Shown here: positions 4,028 through 5,094 of the stretch, piece after piece
How the letters are laid out: each line of letters begins with the position of its first letter
Numbering within the stretch: the stretch's first letter is position 1
Notes under the pieces: generated by a model
Seen by the model: only the letters and a program-made list of their open reading frames with translations
Database searches by the model: none
What the model was told of the DNA's origin: nothing
Translations under genes and position numbers: made by a program
Origin: Hellea sp.
GTDB taxonomy: Bacteria > Pseudomonadota > Alphaproteobacteria > Caulobacterales > Maricaulaceae
DNA length: 5,094 bases
Direction: 5' to 3'
Assembly: GCA_020628635.1 (NCBI GenBank)
Contig: JAHDEU010000029.1
Span: 1 to 5,094, forward strand

Positions 4028-5094
4028 AAGTTCGCCTCGGCCCAGTCGAGGAAAGCCTCCCAATCCTCTTTGACCACACCGTGCGTGCCCGGGCGCAGCC
4101 AGAATGCCTTGCGCGCGACCGCGTCGAACGTTCCGGGCGTCGGCGCGCCGAAGTCGTCGCCCCAGGCGGCGAAACTTTCCGTCCATGCACCAGTTGGGTC
4201 CGACCACACGTCGCGCCTGGCGTTGCCTTGTAGCACCGGCTTATCCCCAATGGCTTGCAGAAGGCGCGCGGGGCGGGGGAGCGACGACGGGTCTTTCGCC
4301 CGGGCCGCCAGGTCAGCGCGCCCCCAATGCGGATAGGCGCGGACCAGCGCGTCCAGCGGCTCCCCGTCGCGGTCGCGCATGTCGGAAGAGCCGAGCGTGC
4401 CGCTCTGATGCGCGATCACGCCGTCCACGCTGTCGAACCACGCGCCCGCGAGCAGAGCCGTCTTGCCGTAGCGCGAATGGCCGTAGGCGATGACGTCGCG
4501 CTCGCCCAACTGGTCGGAGATGAGCTCGGCGACCACGTCGTGCAGCCCGGCCCAGAGCGCGAGCGCGCCGGGCCGATCGCCCTCCGGGAAAAGCTCCGCC
4601 AAGGCGAGCGAACCGGCGCGTGCGCTGTCTGGCACGACCTCGCTCGGATAGACCGCGACAAGGCCGAAGCCCCGGTCGAGTATGTCCTGCAGCGGAGGCT
4701 CGACGATGTGACGGCCAAAAATGCGCGTCATGGCCCATCCCGCAAACCCGCCGCCGGAGCAATCGAAGCCGCCGGGGAGTTTGGGAGGAAGGGAGGCAAA
4801 CGGCAGAACGTCCTGCGTCGGGCAGAAGTTCTGCGTGCTCATCACCGGAGCGTCATCCGCTCCTGTTGGCATGACTGCGGCGACCAGCAGTTCGCGTGTC
4901 CCTCCAGGGTAGGTCAACTCGACTATCCAGCTACGCAGCGTTCCGCCTTCGACGTCGGACGTGTCAGACGACAGGACCGCGTAGCGCTCGGGGGCGACCA
5001 CCGGCCCGTAGAACTCGCGCTCGAGCAGGCGCAACGTCTCCGTTTTCGGCAGTGGTGCGATGGGTCCCTGCGCCCGGAACGCGACTGGTCGTTC
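4018..5094 (-). CDS. CE15 (glucuronoyl-esterase-like) alpha/beta hydrolase, 5'-truncated by the window
   Basis: A partial protein of 358 codons plus stop, numbered from the first codon at 5094. CE15 enzymes cleave 4-O-methyl-glucuronoyl esters linking xylan to lignin; bacterial relatives are broader and usually exported. Signatures in order: LLEREFYG (23-30, the family's EEVYG region), TQNF (87-90, NF loop), VYPSEV (148-153), nucleophile elbow GHSRYGKTAL (205-214, Ser207, oxyanion Arg208, Lys211), YPHW (254-257), LPRPARLLQAI (272-282), DVWSDP (295-300) and RPGTHGVVKEDWEAFLDWA (334-352, catalytic His338). The usual catalytic Glu/Asp 23 residues after Ser is Gln230 here (AHQSGTLG); Asp295 may be the acid instead. 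The frame is open to the window edge. A TTG at 5034 could be called a start, but upstream LPKTET joins the family's pre-EEVYG helix, so the real start and any signal peptide lie outside. It is convergent with the methyltransferase, overlapping by 10 bp. Confidence 0.88.
   Translation of the reverse strand, partial: ERPVAFRAQGPIAPLPKTETLRLLEREFYGPVVAPERYAVLSSDTSDVEGGTLRSWIVELTYPGGTRELLVAAVMPTGADDAPVMSTQNFCPTQDVLPFASLPPKLPGGFDCSGGGFAGWAMTRIFGRHIVEPPLQDILDRGFGLVAVYPSEVVPDSARAGSLALAELFPEGDRPGALALWAGLHDVVAELISDQLGERDVIAYGHSRYGKTALLAGAWFDSVDGVIAHQSGTLGSSDMRDRDGEPLDALVRAYPHWGRADLAARAKDPSSLPRPARLLQAIGDKPVLQGNARRDVWSDPTGAWTESFAAWGDDFGAPTPGTFDAVARKAFWLRPGTHGVVKEDWEAFLDWAEANFQE

Noticed and set aside
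4241..4249. DnaA-box-like TTATCCCCA
   Set aside because: A single site with one mismatch to TTATCCACA, inside coding sequence, with no cluster and no AT-rich region; it is not evidence of an origin.
4104..4493. Several + strand frames opposite the CE15-like gene
   Set aside because: These are Arg/Pro/Ala-rich shadow translations without recognisable motifs; the minus strand frame carries the full CE15 signature.
5032..5034. TTG at 5034 as the start of the CE15-like gene
   Set aside because: The frame is open to the window edge, and the residues upstream and downstream form one family-typical helix leading into FYG, so this Leu is internal.

Overview
This looks like a chromosomal segment of a GC-rich alphaproteobacterium. 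The strongest indicator is a 102-aa NDUFS4-type accessory subunit of respiratory complex I, a family known from alphaproteobacteria and mitochondria. The tRNA genes encode CCA, and base composition and codon use look alphaproteobacterial throughout. I cannot fix the order or genus from sequence alone. No transposase, integrase, phage gene or CRISPR array is visible.

Layout, left to right. (1) 1-51: 3' part of a tRNA-Glu(UUC) cut by the window edge. (2) 121-591 (+): exported DUF192-family protein. (3) 639-715 (+): tRNA-Pro(UGG), whose leader and trailer are perfectly complementary over 8 bases. (4) 787-2703 (+): large HerA/DUF87-family hexameric ATPase, preceded by a strong hairpin touching its ribosome binding site. 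(5) 2741-3049 (+): complex I NDUFS4-like subunit, 37 nt behind the ATPase. (6) 3076-3152 (+): tRNA-Arg(UCU). (7) 3173-4027 (+): FkbM-family methyltransferase, starting only 20 nt after the tRNA. (8) 4018-5094 (-): CE15 (glucuronoyl-esterase-like) alpha/beta hydrolase, convergent with the methyltransferase and overlapping its stop by 10 bp; its 5' end lies beyond the window.

The left 3.15 kb is mostly housekeeping: tRNAs, a small conserved exported protein, a DNA-translocase-type ATPase and a respiratory subunit. The right part is more accessory: a sugar or small-molecule O-methyltransferase and a carbohydrate-esterase-type hydrolase. No gap between genes exceeds 300 bases. The gaps hold short hairpins, one candidate promoter and a short direct repeat, all described below.

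I see no clear multi-gene novel system. The points most worth following are the HerA-like ATPase with no nuclease partner in view, its hairpin-guarded start, the CE15 enzyme with Gln at the usual catalytic-acid position, the tRNA-Pro leader/trailer pairing, and the imperfect copy of the tRNA-Arg 3' end just upstream of that tRNA.
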